Positions 43,047 through 52,904 of a stretch of 63,711 nt of DNA are shown piece after piece; within the stretch, counting starts at the first letter, position 1, and every line of letters begins with the position of its first letter. A program made the position numbers and the translations under genes. The stretch spans positions 1 through 63,711 of the forward strand of contig JAIORD010000053.1 in NCBI GenBank assembly GCA_021108275.1. Direction: 5' to 3'. The notes beneath the pieces were generated by a model. The model did not search any database, was not told where the DNA came from, and was given only the letters and a program-made list of their open reading frames with translations. The stretch comes from Methanococcoides sp. Its GTDB lineage: Archaea > Halobacteriota > Methanosarcinia > Methanosarcinales > Methanosarcinaceae.

Positions 43047-45845
43047 ATGATGAGCGAAAAATCAGATGCTTTTGGAGCAAAAGATACTTTCAGTTTTAAA
43101 GGGAAGGAAATAATTATCTATCGTCTGAGCAAGCTTGAAGAAATGGGTCTATGCAACCTTTCTTCCTTACCTTATTCTATCAGGGTATTGCTCGAGGATA
43201 TTTTAAGGAACGTTGACGGTAAGGCTGTGACAGAAGAAGATGTGAAGAACCTTGCTTCCTGGAGATCAAATGATGTGCCACAGACCGATGTTCCGTTCAT
43301 TCCATCAAGAGTACTTCTACAGGACTTTACAGGAGTTCCTGCAGTGGTTGATATTGCAGCGATAAGGTCTGCAATGGAGAGGCTTGGGGGAGATCCGGAA
43401 GATATAAGTCCTGTCATCCCGGCAGACCTTGTCATCGACCACTCCATACAGACAGACTGCTACGGTTCTTCTACAGCTATCTCATGTAACGAGAAGCTTG
43501 AGTTCCAGAGGAACAGGGAAAGGTATGAACTGCTCCACTGGGCACAGAATGCTTTTGATAACTTTAGGGTAGTTCCGCCTGCAAGCGGTATCATCCATCA
43601 GGTAAATCTCGAACATCTCGCGCCTCTTGTACATTTCAAAGAGATCGATGGGGAGACTGTCGCATATCCTGACACACTGGTCGGTACTGATTCGCACACC
43701 ACCATGATAAACGGACTCGGTGTGCTTGGCTGGGGTGTCGGCGGTATCGAGGCTGAAGCGGTAATGCTCGGCCAGCCATATTACATGCCGATCCCTGAAG
43801 TTGTGGGATTCAAACTTGCCGGTAAGCTCAACGAAGGAATTACAGCAACCGACCTTGTACTTACTGCTACCCAGATGCTCAGGGAACACGGTGTTGTAGG
43901 CAAGTTCGTAGAGTTCCACGGACCTGGTTATCGCGACCTTGCTCTTCCGGACAGGGCTATCCTCGCTAACATGGGACCCGAATATGGCGCAACCATGGGA
44001 TTCTGTCCTGTTGATGATAAGACCTTGGATTACATGCGTATGACAGGACGTTCCGAAGAACATGTGGAAATGGTAAAGGAATACCTTGTTCAGCAGGGTC
44101 TCTTTGCTTCTGCTGATAAACCTGATCCTGAATACAATTCAACGCTCGAGCTTGACATGAGCACTGTGGAACCATCCCTTGCAGGTCCGAAAAGACCACA
44201 GGACCGTATTCCACTCAGCAAGATGTCAGAGAGCTTCCACCAGACCATGAAGGATATCTTCGAGCTAAAAGACACTGATGAATCCGAATATGCTAACTGG
44301 CTTGAGGATGGAGGATATGCAGTTGTCGAGAAGATACACCCAGAACACAGTGGTATCGGGAAGATCAAATGCGAGGAAGATGTCTCTGCATTGAACCACG
44401 GTTCTGTCGTGATCGCTTCCATCACATCATGCACCAACACCTCTAACCCATCAGTTCTTATCGGAGCAGGTCTGCTTGCAAAGAAAGCTGTTGAAAGAGG
44501 TGTCAAGGTAAAACCGTTCGTTAAGACAAGTCTTGCACCGGGTTCCCGTGCAGTAACCGACTACCTTGTAGCAGCAGGACTTATGCCCTACCTTGAGGCA
44601 TTGGGATTCCACCTAGTTGGCTACGGATGCATGACATGTATCGGTAATAGTGGCCCACTCAAACAGTCCATCGTCGATGAGATCGAAGGTAGGGGCCTAA
44701 CTGCAACAGCAGTTCTTAGCGGAAACAGGAACTTCGAAGGCAGGATCAGCCCCCAGGTCAAAGCAAACTATCTCGCATCCCCAATGCTTGTAGTTGCATT
44801 CGCACTTGCAGGTACAGTTGATATCGATATGACCAACGAGCCTATCGGATGCGATCCGAACGGTGAGTCGGTCTACCTTAACGAGCTTTGGCCAACCAAT
44901 GAAGAGATCGTTGAAGCATCAACAAAGTACGTCAAACCGGAAATGTTCGAGAAGACCTATGCGAACGTCTTTGAAGGAACTGAACTCTGGCAGAAGATGG
45001 ATGCACCAAAGGGACTGCTATACAACTGGGACAAGGATTCCACATACATTCAGGAGCCACCGTTCTTCCAGGACTTCCCGCTTGATGTCAACAAGATCTC
45101 AGATATCAAATGTGCACGTGCACTTGTGTTCGTTGCAGACAGTATTACCACCGATCACATCTCTCCGGCAGGAGCGATCCCAGCTGAATATCCTGCAGGT
45201 AAATACCTCCTGTCGAAAGGGGTTGCTGCCAAAGATTTCAACTCTTATGGTTCAAGGAGGGGAAACCATGAGGTAATGATGCGTGGAACATTTGGGAATG
45301 TTCGCCTCAAGAACAAGCTCGTTCCAGGTAAAGAAGGCCCATGGACAATGCACATGCCAGATGGAAAGGAGGCTTTCATCTACGATGTTGCAATGCAGTA
45401 TATGGAAGACAACGTACCGCTCGTGGTCATTGCAGGAAAGGAATATGGTACTGGAAGTTCACGTGACTGGGCTGCAAAGGGCACTCAGCTTCTCGGAGTA
45501 AAGGTTGTAGTTGCTGAATCCTACGAGAGGATACACCGCAGCAACCTTGTAGGAATGGGCGTTGTTCCCCTCCAGTTCAAACCGGGAGAAAGTGCTGAGA
45601 CCTTTGGTCTTACAGGTGAAGAAAGTTATTCCATCATCGGAATTGACAATATACAGCCAGGAGGGGAAGTCAAGGTCATTGCAACTGATGCTGATAGCAA
45701 TGAGAAAAGTTTCAATGTGGATGTCAAACTTACATCCGTCATCGAAGTAGAGTACTGCAACCACGGCGGTATCCTGCACAAGTTCTTAAGAGATACCATT
45801 AAAGGGAGAGTAAGATATTTCCTTGATTCTTTTTCTATAGACTGA
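43047..45845 (+). CDS. acnA: Aconitate hydratase, AcnA/IRP type
   Basis: A 932-residue aconitase that isomerises citrate to isocitrate with a [4Fe-4S] cluster. Cluster cysteines are in SITSCTNTSNPS and GYGCMTCIGNSGP (about 520-535). The N-terminal DFTGVPAVVDIAAIR and VDHSIQTD, and the swivel-domain YGTGSSRDWAAKG, are diagnostic of the AcnA/IRP1 group. Translation can start at ATG 43047 or the ATG directly after it. It is cotranscribed with citrate synthase. An AcnB-type aconitase lies convergent downstream, so two forms of the enzyme coexist. Confidence 0.96.
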   Translation: MMSEKSDAFGAKDTFSFKGKEIIIYRLSKLEEMGLCNLSSLPYSIRVLLEDILRNVDGKAVTEEDVKNLASWRSNDVPQTDVPFIPSRVLLQDFTGVPAVVDIAAIRSAMERLGGDPEDISPVIPADLVIDHSIQTDCYGSSTAISCNEKLEFQRNRERYELLHWAQNAFDNFRVVPPASGIIHQVNLEHLAPLVHFKEIDGETVAYPDTLVGTDSHTTMINGLGVLGWGVGGIEAEAVMLGQPYYMPIPEVVGFKLAGKLNEGITATDLVLTATQMLREHGVVGKFVEFHGPGYRDLALPDRAILANMGPEYGATMGFCPVDDKTLDYMRMTGRSEEHVEMVKEYLVQQGLFASADKPDPEYNSTLELDMSTVEPSLAGPKRPQDRIPLSKMSESFHQTMKDIFELKDTDESEYANWLEDGGYAVVEKIHPEHSGIGKIKCEEDVSALNHGSVVIASITSCTNTSNPSVLIGAGLLAKKAVERGVKVKPFVKTSLAPGSRAVTDYLVAAGLMPYLEALGFHLVGYGCMTCIGNSGPLKQSIVDEIEGRGLTATAVLSGNRNFEGRISPQVKANYLASPMLVVAFALAGTVDIDMTNEPIGCDPNGESVYLNELWPTNEEIVEASTKYVKPEMFEKTYANVFEGTELWQKMDAPKGLLYNWDKDSTYIQEPPFFQDFPLDVNKISDIKCARALVFVADSITTDHISPAGAIPAEYPAGKYLLSKGVAAKDFNSYGSRRGNHEVMMRGTFGNVRLKNKLVPGKEGPWTMHMPDGKEAFIYDVAMQYMEDNVPLVVIAGKEYGTGSSRDWAAKGTQLLGVKVVVAESYERIHRSNLVGMGVVPLQFKPGESAETFGLTGEESYSIIGIDNIQPGGEVKVIATDADSNEKSFNVDVKLTSVIEVEYCNHGGILHKFLRDTIKGRVRYFLDSFSID

Positions 45846-45902
45846 ACTTTTCAAGAAGATCGATCATTTTAAAAATAATGTATGAATGATTAAAATGTGG
45901 AG

Positions 45903-45930
45903 AATGGGCGTTGTGTGCCCATTATTTTTA
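45903..45930. terminator. Hairpin between the convergent aconitase genes
   Basis: AATGGGC (45903-45909) pairs with GCCCATT (45917-45923), loop GTTGTGT, then ATTTTTAA. It lies between acnA (plus) and acnB (minus), and it reads as a terminator for acnA. Confidence 0.6.
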
Positions 45931-45985
45931 AATGCACTTACTTTTGCACATTTGATAATTCTCCATAGGGGTTTTATATTTTGTA

Positions 45986-48517
45986 TTACAGGTAGTCTTC
46001 CATTTCATCGAATTGAAGATACTTGTAGATCTCATCCAGTTTTGGCTCGATCTTCTCCCTGTAAACTTCCATGTACTCATCTACTGTGGGTATCCTGCCA
46101 AGGTTGGAGATAATCGCTCCAAGCTCTGCTGAGCCAAGGTAGACCTGGGCTCCGTCACCCAAACGGTTGTCGAAGTTACGGGTGCTGGTGGAAAACACTA
46201 TGGAGGCATCCGGCACACGAGCCTGGTTCCCCATACACAGTGAACATCCCGCTATCTCGATGCGGGCACCAATCTGGCTGTACACTGAAAAAACTGACTC
46301 CTCTCTGAGCTTTGCCTGGTCCATCCGGGTAGGGGGGCATATCCATGTACGGACATCAGGGTTGAACTTCTGGTCACGCCATATCTCGGCTGCAGCGCGG
46401 AAGTGCCCGATGTTTGTCATGCATGAACCTATAAAGACGTCCTGAATAGTTGTGCCTGCAACCTCGGAAAGCAGCTTGACATCATCAGGATCATTTGGGC
46501 ATGCAAGGATTGGTTCCTTGATATCTGCAAGATCTATCTCTATGACGGCGGCGTAATCTGCATTCGGATCTGCTTTTAGTAGTTTCGGATCTTCCAGCCA
46601 CTCCTCAACAGCTTCTATGCGCTTTTGGATGGTCTGTGCATCGTTGTACCCATTCTCGATCATCTTTTTCATCAATACCAGGTTGGAGCGCAGATAGGTG
46701 GCTACGGGCTTCTCATCAAGCTGGATGCAACCGGCGGCGGCTGAGCGCTCTGCAGCAGAGTCCGTCAGCTCGAATGCCTGTTCAGCTGTGAGGTCGGGTA
46801 ACCCTTCAATTTCGAGGATCCTTCCGTTGAATATATTGATCTTGTTCTTCTTTGGCACGGTCATAAGACCCTGCTTGATAGCATAGTATGGTATGGAGTT
46901 TACCACATCACGAAGGGTGATTCCAGAATTAAGCTTTCCACTGAAACGTACCAGCACGGATTCGGGCATATCCAGAGGCATGAAACCCAGAGCTCCGGCA
47001 AAGGCTACAAGCCCGGAACCTGCCGGGAATGATATGCCTATCGGGAACCTGGTGTGAGAATCGCCACCGGTACCTACGGTGTCTGGGACCAGCAGGCGGT
47101 TAAGCCAGCTGTGGATCACTCCATCCCCGGGATGCAGGGAGACTCCGGCACGCTCTGATACAAAATCTGGAAGTGTCTTTTGCATCTTCACGTCAGCAGG
47201 CTTGGGGTAAGCTGCGGTGTGACAGAATGACTGCATGAACATGGGAGCCTGGAACTTAAGGCAGGCAAGTTCTGTGAGTTCGTCGGCTGTCATTGGACCT
47301 GTGGTGTCCTGGGAACCTACAGTTGTCATGATCGGCTCACAGGCGGTGCCAGGCAGAACTCCATCTACATCGCATGCACGACCAACTATCTTCTGTGCCA
47401 GGGAGTAAGCCTGTCCGGGTTCTGGAACCGGATTATCAGGTTTGACGAATATGTCTGTCTCAGGCAGACCCAGTACCTCGCGGGTCCGTGTGGTCAGTGA
47501 CCTACCAATTATGAGGGGAATACGACCGCCTGCGCGGTATTCGTCTGGAAGGGTGTTGGGTTTGAGGTCAAAAGTGGAAAGTACATTGCCTTCTTCATCT
47601 GTTACTTCGCCCTTTGCGGTGTTGATGGTAATGATATCGTCGTGCTGGAGCTTGCTGATATCCATTTGCAGAGGCAGAGCACCTGAGTCCTCGGCTGTGT
47701 TAAAGAAGATAGGGGCTATGGCAGTACCGATGATCACACAGCCACGGCGTTTATTTGGAACGTGTGGTATGTCCTTGCCGATGTGCCAGAGCACACTGTT
47801 GCAGGCGGATTTACGGGAGGATCCGGTTCCTACCACATCAGCGACAAAGGCAACTTCGTGTCCTTCCTTACGCCATTTTGCCATTTCCTCAATGCCTCCT
47901 GAGAAGCGGGTATTGCCCATTTCCAGTGCATGAAGGGGTATGTCGGGGCGACTCCATGCAGCACTGGCAGGGGAGAAGTCGTCGGTGTTGATCTCACCGT
48001 CAACCTTGAATACCCTTACAGTGGTGGTCTCAGGGATCCCTGGTCTGCTTGTGAACCACTCAGCGTTCGCCCAGCTGTCAAGAACTTTTCCGGCAGCGTC
48101 ATTTGTCTTTGACAACTCCAGTATGTCTTCAAAAGCATCGTAGACGAGGGTTATGCCTGAGAGTGCACATGTAGCCTCATCTGCGACCTCAACATCCCCG
48201 AGTGCTTCGATAAGATATTTGACATTATAGCCACCTATCATTGTTCCCAATATCTGGATCGCTTCCTTTTTGTCTATAAGAGGTGAGGAGACATCTCCTG
48301 CCAGTATATCACCAAGGAAATCTGCTTTGACCTTTGCAGCGGGGTCCACACCAGGGGAGATCCGTTCCGTGAACAGGTGGAGAAGGAACTCTTCCTGGTC
48401 TGCAGGAGGATTTTGTAATAACTCACAAAGTTCAGAAGTCTGTTCCGGATTCAGAGGAAGTGCGGGAATACCCTGACCTTTCCTCTCTTCTTCGTGTTTT
48501 TGATAAGCTTCGATCAT
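45986..48517 (-). CDS. acnB: Aconitate hydratase, AcnB type
   Basis: An 843-residue aconitase of the bacterial B class, with the domain order reversed relative to AcnA (swivel domain near the N-terminus). Visible are the N-terminal HEAT-like region, DDFSPASAAWSRPDIPLHAL, VGTGSSRKSACNSVLW (about 232), TVGSQDTTGPMTADEL, and cluster cysteines in FIGSCMTNIGHF (about 690) and AGCSLCMGNQARVP (about 755). AcnB in bacteria is also a 2-methylisocitrate dehydratase. Start ATG 48517 has GGAGG upstream. A 60-base sample at 47761-47820 has 35 G or C versus 28 in acnA at 44761-44820; a bacterial origin is suspected. Confidence 0.95.
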   Translation of the reverse strand: MIEAYQKHEEERKGQGIPALPLNPEQTSELCELLQNPPADQEEFLLHLFTERISPGVDPAAKVKADFLGDILAGDVSSPLIDKKEAIQILGTMIGGYNVKYLIEALGDVEVADEATCALSGITLVYDAFEDILELSKTNDAAGKVLDSWANAEWFTSRPGIPETTTVRVFKVDGEINTDDFSPASAAWSRPDIPLHALEMGNTRFSGGIEEMAKWRKEGHEVAFVADVVGTGSSRKSACNSVLWHIGKDIPHVPNKRRGCVIIGTAIAPIFFNTAEDSGALPLQMDISKLQHDDIITINTAKGEVTDEEGNVLSTFDLKPNTLPDEYRAGGRIPLIIGRSLTTRTREVLGLPETDIFVKPDNPVPEPGQAYSLAQKIVGRACDVDGVLPGTACEPIMTTVGSQDTTGPMTADELTELACLKFQAPMFMQSFCHTAAYPKPADVKMQKTLPDFVSERAGVSLHPGDGVIHSWLNRLLVPDTVGTGGDSHTRFPIGISFPAGSGLVAFAGALGFMPLDMPESVLVRFSGKLNSGITLRDVVNSIPYYAIKQGLMTVPKKNKINIFNGRILEIEGLPDLTAEQAFELTDSAAERSAAAGCIQLDEKPVATYLRSNLVLMKKMIENGYNDAQTIQKRIEAVEEWLEDPKLLKADPNADYAAVIEIDLADIKEPILACPNDPDDVKLLSEVAGTTIQDVFIGSCMTNIGHFRAAAEIWRDQKFNPDVRTWICPPTRMDQAKLREESVFSVYSQIGARIEIAGCSLCMGNQARVPDASIVFSTSTRNFDNRLGDGAQVYLGSAELGAIISNLGRIPTVDEYMEVYREKIEPKLDEIYKYLQFDEMEDYL

Positions 48518-48951
48518 TTTTTATCCTCCATGAGAAATTGCGTTTTTGCTGCATTGGCAACTGAATAGCTTTTCCTTGTCTGGTTACCTTAAAAAAGCAT
48601 TAATTATGATATATGATGCTGATAATCGTTTTTGCTGTATATGACATTAACGGGGCACAAGGGAATGTATTTCGTGAATAAGGCGAGAATACAACTTCCA
48701 TGACTTCTTGCTGGACATCGATTGCTGTAATTATGAAGATATTTTTCAAGAATAGATGAGTTCAAAATCGATGAGTTCAAAATCGATTCTCAAAAGGGGA
48801 AAATCTATGATTTCGATCTCTAAAGAATCAGAAATACATAACGAATTGATGAATAAAATGAAAATTGGGCGAGATGTTCTATCAGATAATGATTCTGAAA
48901 TCATTTTTCAGCTATCCTGAAAAATTAAATAAAGTAATTCATTAATAATAT
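48518..48951. other. Spacer between acnB and pncB
   Basis: Holds the acnB promoter region near its left end (AT-rich TTAATTATGATATATGATG at about 48600-48618). A short reading frame with a 15-base tandem duplication occupies 48756-48920 (listed separately). Nothing else is visible. Confidence 0.4.
48756..48920 (+). CDS. Possible 54-residue protein with duplicated start
   Basis: The 15-base unit ATGAGTTCAAAATCG occurs twice in tandem (48756-48770 and 48771-48785). The frame continues through SISKESEIHNELMNKMKIGRDVL to the stop at 48918, giving 54 residues. A Ser/Lys-rich start and amphipathic middle could suit a small regulator, but no good ribosome binding site precedes either ATG. It may be a remnant, since the end looks abrupt. 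Confidence 0.25.
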   Translation: MSSKSMSSKSILKRGKSMISISKESEIHNELMNKMKIGRDVLSDNDSEIIFQLS

Positions 48952-50163
48952 TTAATCGTCCAGCCCTTTCCTGCCAAAAATGTAGTTAGCCACCCTCAAA
49001 GCATCCTTATCTCCAGTTGCCTTATCCTCAGAATCGCTCAGTTTTACCACCGGGATACCATCGATCTTGTGTAGCTTGATGACCATGTTCAGAGGAGGGT
49101 TGTAACTGAAGAAGTCCGAATTGTTCGTCAGGGTCGTGCCAATGCCGAAACTACAATTTATTCTGCCACTACAATATTCTTTCAGTATCACAGCATCACT
49201 TACATGAAGGGAATCGCTGAATACGAGCACTTTTTTCATAGGGTCGATACCAAGCTTCTTGTAATGTTCGATAACCTCATCTGCGAATTTGATCGGGTCA
49301 CCACTGTCATGTCTGACACCGTTATAAAGTTTCGCAAGCCCAAGGTTGAAGTTCCTGAAGAATGGTTTTGAACCAAAAGTATCACTAAGGGCAATACTAA
49401 GATCACCTTTATACACTTTTACCCAGTTCTCAAAAGCAAATTTGTTCGCATTCCTTAGTCCAACAAGAGCGGAGTTCCCCATTATCCATTCATGGCCAAT
49501 GGTACCTATCGGTCTCACACCATACTTCTTTGCAAAATATACATTGCTGGTGCCGGAAAATGAATCCAGTTTATGAAGGACCTCAACTACTTTATCATGT
49601 AATTTGAACCCTCTTCGGCGTCGGGTCCCAAATTCAGAGAATATACAGCCATTGGCATCCAATTCCCTTCCCATCTCGCCTATGAAATTACCATACTCGT
49701 CCATTAGAGCATTTTCAGGTTCGTCGGAATCAGATGCAGATATCTCTCTCCCTTTAGTATCCACTACCGTAAAATAAAGTTCAGAAATGGTTGACATGAG
49801 TACGATCTCCCACAATATGGAACTGTGCCATGGACCATCGATACAGATCTCTAGCTCATTATCTTCTGTGAGGACTATCTTCACTTCTTCCGGATTAAAA
49901 CGGAAGTTCTTCAGGTATTCAATATATGAGGGCTTAAAAAAAGGACAATTGTCTTTGAGCCAGATAGATTCATCCTCGGAAAGTGCCATTTTGGAAATAT
50001 CCTCATCGATGATACGCCTAAGCTCATTCACGAACTCATCTGTAAAACTCTGACCGCCCCTATTGATGAAACGGTATTCTGCGCGTGCATCTGGGAACAG
50101 TTCTAACACTGCCATCTGCATTGTAAACTTATAAAGGTCATTGTCGAGTATCGATCGGGTCAC
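48952..50163 (-). CDS. pncB: Nicotinate phosphoribosyltransferase
   Basis: A 403-residue enzyme of NAD salvage that joins nicotinate to PRPP with ATP. The E. coli-like PncB pattern is visible: [13 protein letters not shown] at the start, [16 protein letters not shown] (about 180), [12 protein letters not shown] (about 222, with the phosphorylated His), [19 protein letters not shown] (about 293), and [11 protein letters not shown]. Length is standard. GTG 50163 is the start, fitting family N-termini. It diverges from the EamA transporter gene. The sirtuin encoded 12 kb away consumes NAD, but no operon link exists. Confidence 0.95.
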   Translation of the reverse strand: MTRSILDNDLYKFTMQMAVLELFPDARAEYRFINRGGQSFTDEFVNELRRIIDEDISKMALSEDESIWLKDNCPFFKPSYIEYLKNFRFNPEEVKIVLTEDNELEICIDGPWHSSILWEIVLMSTISELYFTVVDTKGREISASDSDEPENALMDEYGNFIGEMGRELDANGCIFSEFGTRRRRGFKLHDKVVEVLHKLDSFSGTSNVYFAKKYGVRPIGTIGHEWIMGNSALVGLRNANKFAFENWVKVYKGDLSIALSDTFGSKPFFRNFNLGLAKLYNGVRHDSGDPIKFADEVIEHYKKLGIDPMKKVLVFSDSLHVSDAVILKEYCSGRINCSFGIGTTLTNNSDFFSYNPPLNMVIKLHKIDGIPVVKLSDSEDKATGDKDALRVANYIFGRKGLDD

Positions 50164-50279
50164 TTGAGGTCTTCCCTGATTTGAATTACCTATAGGATTC
50201 TACATATAGAAACCAATATATAAAAGGACAGGCTCTCAAGAGGAACTCGCTAAAAAACGGAAATCACGGGGACAAAATA

Positions 50280-51149
50280 ATGGAAGATCGGACAAAAGGC
50301 ATCATCTACATGCTCACGGTCGTTATCTTCTGGGGTTTCTCTTTCATAGGTACAAAGGTCCTGTTGAATTATCTGGACCCTGCGACCATAGGTTTCTTAC
50401 GTTTTTTCATTGCAACAATACTTCTGTCTGCCATTTGCAAAAAAAAAGCGGATTATACCAGAAAAGAACTACAATACGTCATGATCGCCGGATTTCTGGG
50501 AATTACAAGTTTTTACATGTTCGAGAATGTGGCACTCACCTATACAACGGCCACGAACGCATCCTTAATAGGTGCTACCGTGCCGGTGTTCTTCTTGCTC
50601 ACAGTTGATACGCTAAAGCGCACATTTTCAAGACCCATCAAATACCTGGGAGCGGTCATTGCTTTTGCAGGAGTCGGATTACTGATACTTAACGGAAAAT
50701 TCAACCTTGCACTTAATCCCCTTGGTGATCTTCTAATGTTCGGCTCGGTCTTCTCATGGGTCTTCTACACTACCATAATAGATAAATTAAGGTCGAAGGA
50801 TATGCTTACCCTTTCCCGTGACATCACTATGTTCGGTACGATCTTCCTGTTCCCATTTGCACTTTTCGAGGCAAGGAACATGAGGATAGACATTGTTTCC
50901 CAGTCAGATCTTGTAATAGCTCTTGTTTCCCTCATGTATCTGGCTATATTCGCTTCTGCTCTCGGCTTCCTTTTGTGGAACAAAGCAATAGACCTCACTG
51001 GATCAAGCACAACTACCAATGGGCTTTACCTTATCCCTCCAATAGCCATTCTTGGAGACAGCATAATTCTTGGAAACATACCTAATATATACGCTCTTGT
51101 GGGGGCGGTATTGGTTCTTGCAGGTGTGTATCTTTCAGAAAGGACTTAA
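50280..51149 (+). CDS. EamA/DMT-family transporter
   Basis: A 289-residue inner membrane protein with ten hydrophobic helices in two EamA repeats. The N-terminal repeat has FWGFSFIGTKVLLNYLDPATIGFLRF; the second has ASALGFLLWNKAIDLTGSSTTTNGLYLIPPIA. These drug/metabolite transporters export amino acids, sugars or purines; the substrate is not predictable from sequence. Its ATG is preceded by an 'ACGGGGAC' weak site. It is a single gene, divergent from pncB. Confidence 0.9.
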   Translation: MEDRTKGIIYMLTVVIFWGFSFIGTKVLLNYLDPATIGFLRFFIATILLSAICKKKADYTRKELQYVMIAGFLGITSFYMFENVALTYTTATNASLIGATVPVFFLLTVDTLKRTFSRPIKYLGAVIAFAGVGLLILNGKFNLALNPLGDLLMFGSVFSWVFYTTIIDKLRSKDMLTLSRDITMFGTIFLFPFALFEARNMRIDIVSQSDLVIALVSLMYLAIFASALGFLLWNKAIDLTGSSTTTNGLYLIPPIAILGDSIILGNIPNIYALVGAVLVLAGVYLSERT

Positions 51150-51272
51150 AAGCAATTATGCATCATCTTGATCATATAGTTAATTTTATATGACATCGGA
51201 ACTAATAATATATTACTCATGGGGGTGAGGGATTTGATTATGGTTACTTTCAGTTACAATGGAGGTAATACC

Positions 51273-51371
51273 ATGGAATCAGTAGTAAAACAAACATCAT
51301 ATGGACCATTTGTTCTATTCGTATCAATACTTCTGGCAGCTTTTGCAGGATTTGCAATACAGATGTATTGA
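51273..51371 (+). CDS. 32-residue single-helix membrane peptide
   Basis: ATG 51273 is preceded by GGAGGT with 6-base spacing, a near-perfect ribosome binding site. It encodes MESVVKQTSYGPFVLFVSI and then a hydrophobic helix ending AIQMY. An in-frame ATG at 51240 would give 43 residues but has a weaker site. Small single-span proteins like this often modulate membrane complexes. No partner is evident. Confidence rests on the binding site and hydrophobicity. Confidence 0.55.
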   Translation: MESVVKQTSYGPFVLFVSILLAAFAGFAIQMY

Positions 51372-51570
51372 TCATCTTTTTTTTGCAAGATCGTTTTTTG
51401 CTTGAAGTAACTTTGGAATACGCCATATTATTGGAATAGGTATACTCTTAAGATATTCAGAATAAATGAAATTCCCTTCCTGGTCCGGGACATAAAATAA
51501 AAGACTTGCCAAAAAAGGGATGAGAAATAAATAATATCGGTTTTAACTTCTCATCATCAATTAATTTTTT

Positions 51571-52878
51571 TCACTCATATCTCAAAGCATCCACTGGATT
51601 CAACTTCGCTGCACTCTTTGCCGGCATGAAACCTGCGACAAGACCAACTCCTATGGAAACTAGGGTAGCCACAATTGTAGCCTTAACGCTCAAAGTGAAT
51701 ACGAAAGGTATCTTCAATTGCATTGATATCAGGTACACTATCACTTGTACAAATGCGGTTCCAAATATGATCCCTATTAAACCGCCTACAAGCCCTATCA
51801 ATGCAGCATTGCAGAGGAATATCAGAAGAACATCCTCATTTCTGGCACCTATGGCTTTCATAATGCCTATCTCTTTAGTCTTTTCAAGCACGGAAGTGAA
51901 CATGGTATTGGCAATACCAACAGAACCCACTAATAATGAGATCCCTGCAATGAACGCAAGGAATGCGGTCAGACCTGATATCAATTTATTTGTGCTTTCC
52001 ATCATTTCCTGCTGTGAATAGATATAGAAATCCTTTGTGTCCTCATCAACACGTCTTGACAACTTGAGCTTTTTATCCATTTCATCAAGTGCAGGTTGTA
52101 GTTCTGCATTCTTGTAGAGTTTAACTTCTATGGAGCCATATACGTCCTTTTGCAGATTCGAATATTCATCATCCTGAGCCATTACATATATGTCCTCATA
52201 GGGCATGAATACGCTGCTGCCGAAAAGACCTCCCATTCCACCAAGAAGACCATCACCCTTTGCGAGAATGCCTACAACACGATAGGACTTTCCGTTCAAC
52301 AGGATCAGCTGGTTAAGTCTTATCTTCTTATCCTTGAATGCTTCATTGGCAAGATTATCAGAGATAACGACCACGTTTTTGTCACCTGCTTTAAGCAATC
52401 GTCCTTCACCTATGTCCTCGGTGGTCATTTTTGACCAGACCTTCGGGTCAACACCGCTTATATATACCGATGTCTCTTCATTACCCATGCTCAGCATTGC
52501 AGCAGAATCGACTTTTACATTGATGTATTCGATAGCAGATATTCTTTCAAGGGTCTGCACATCCTTTTTTGTCAATTGTGCTTGAGATTCAGAACCGGGA
52601 TCATCAATGAACTGGTTCGTTTCCTTATCCTCGACCACAGGTTCGCCAACACCTTCATCCTCATTCATTTCAAAAGGAATGGAAGCAACAATGGTTATGG
52701 TGTCTCCTCCAAAATCTTCAAGTGTTTTCGTTACTTGATCCTGAAAATATTCGCCGGTAGTTACAACTGTCATAACAGAAGCTATGCCGATAACAACACC
52801 TATAATGGTCAGCCAACTGCGTAACTTGTTGGCCTTGACCATATTCAGTGAGATTTTGAATATCTTTTTCGGTTTCAT
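51571..52878 (-). CDS. MacB/FtsX-type ABC transporter permease
   Basis: A 435-residue permease with four transmembrane helices: one near residues 20-40 (WLTIIGVVIGIASVMTVVTTG), an extracellular MacB periplasmic-type domain of about 250 residues, and three helices after 310. The FtsX domain has TAFLAFIAGISLLVGSVGIANTMFTSVLEKTKEIGIMKAIGA and the final VAGFMPAKSAAKLNPVDALRYE. Such permeases move lipoproteins, peptides or antibiotics outward by mechanotransmission. It is the last gene of a three-gene exporter operon with the adaptor and ATPase upstream. Confidence 0.93.
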   Translation of the reverse strand: MKPKKIFKISLNMVKANKLRSWLTIIGVVIGIASVMTVVTTGEYFQDQVTKTLEDFGGDTITIVASIPFEMNEDEGVGEPVVEDKETNQFIDDPGSESQAQLTKKDVQTLERISAIEYINVKVDSAAMLSMGNEETSVYISGVDPKVWSKMTTEDIGEGRLLKAGDKNVVVISDNLANEAFKDKKIRLNQLILLNGKSYRVVGILAKGDGLLGGMGGLFGSSVFMPYEDIYVMAQDDEYSNLQKDVYGSIEVKLYKNAELQPALDEMDKKLKLSRRVDEDTKDFYIYSQQEMMESTNKLISGLTAFLAFIAGISLLVGSVGIANTMFTSVLEKTKEIGIMKAIGARNEDVLLIFLCNAALIGLVGGLIGIIFGTAFVQVIVYLISMQLKIPFVFTLSVKATIVATLVSIGVGLVAGFMPAKSAAKLNPVDALRYE

Positions 52879-52904
52879 TTTTCCACACCTCAGGAACGGA
52901 CCTA

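Noticed and set aside
43482-44063. Long minus-strand open frame inside the AcnA gene
   Set aside because: It is fully covered by the plus-strand aconitase, whose motifs are unmistakable. The translated shadow has no domain pattern.
48756-48920. Calling the 54-residue frame a CopG-like regulator
   Set aside because: The beginning is vaguely similar to short regulators, but the key strand and helix pattern is incomplete, so I left the function open.
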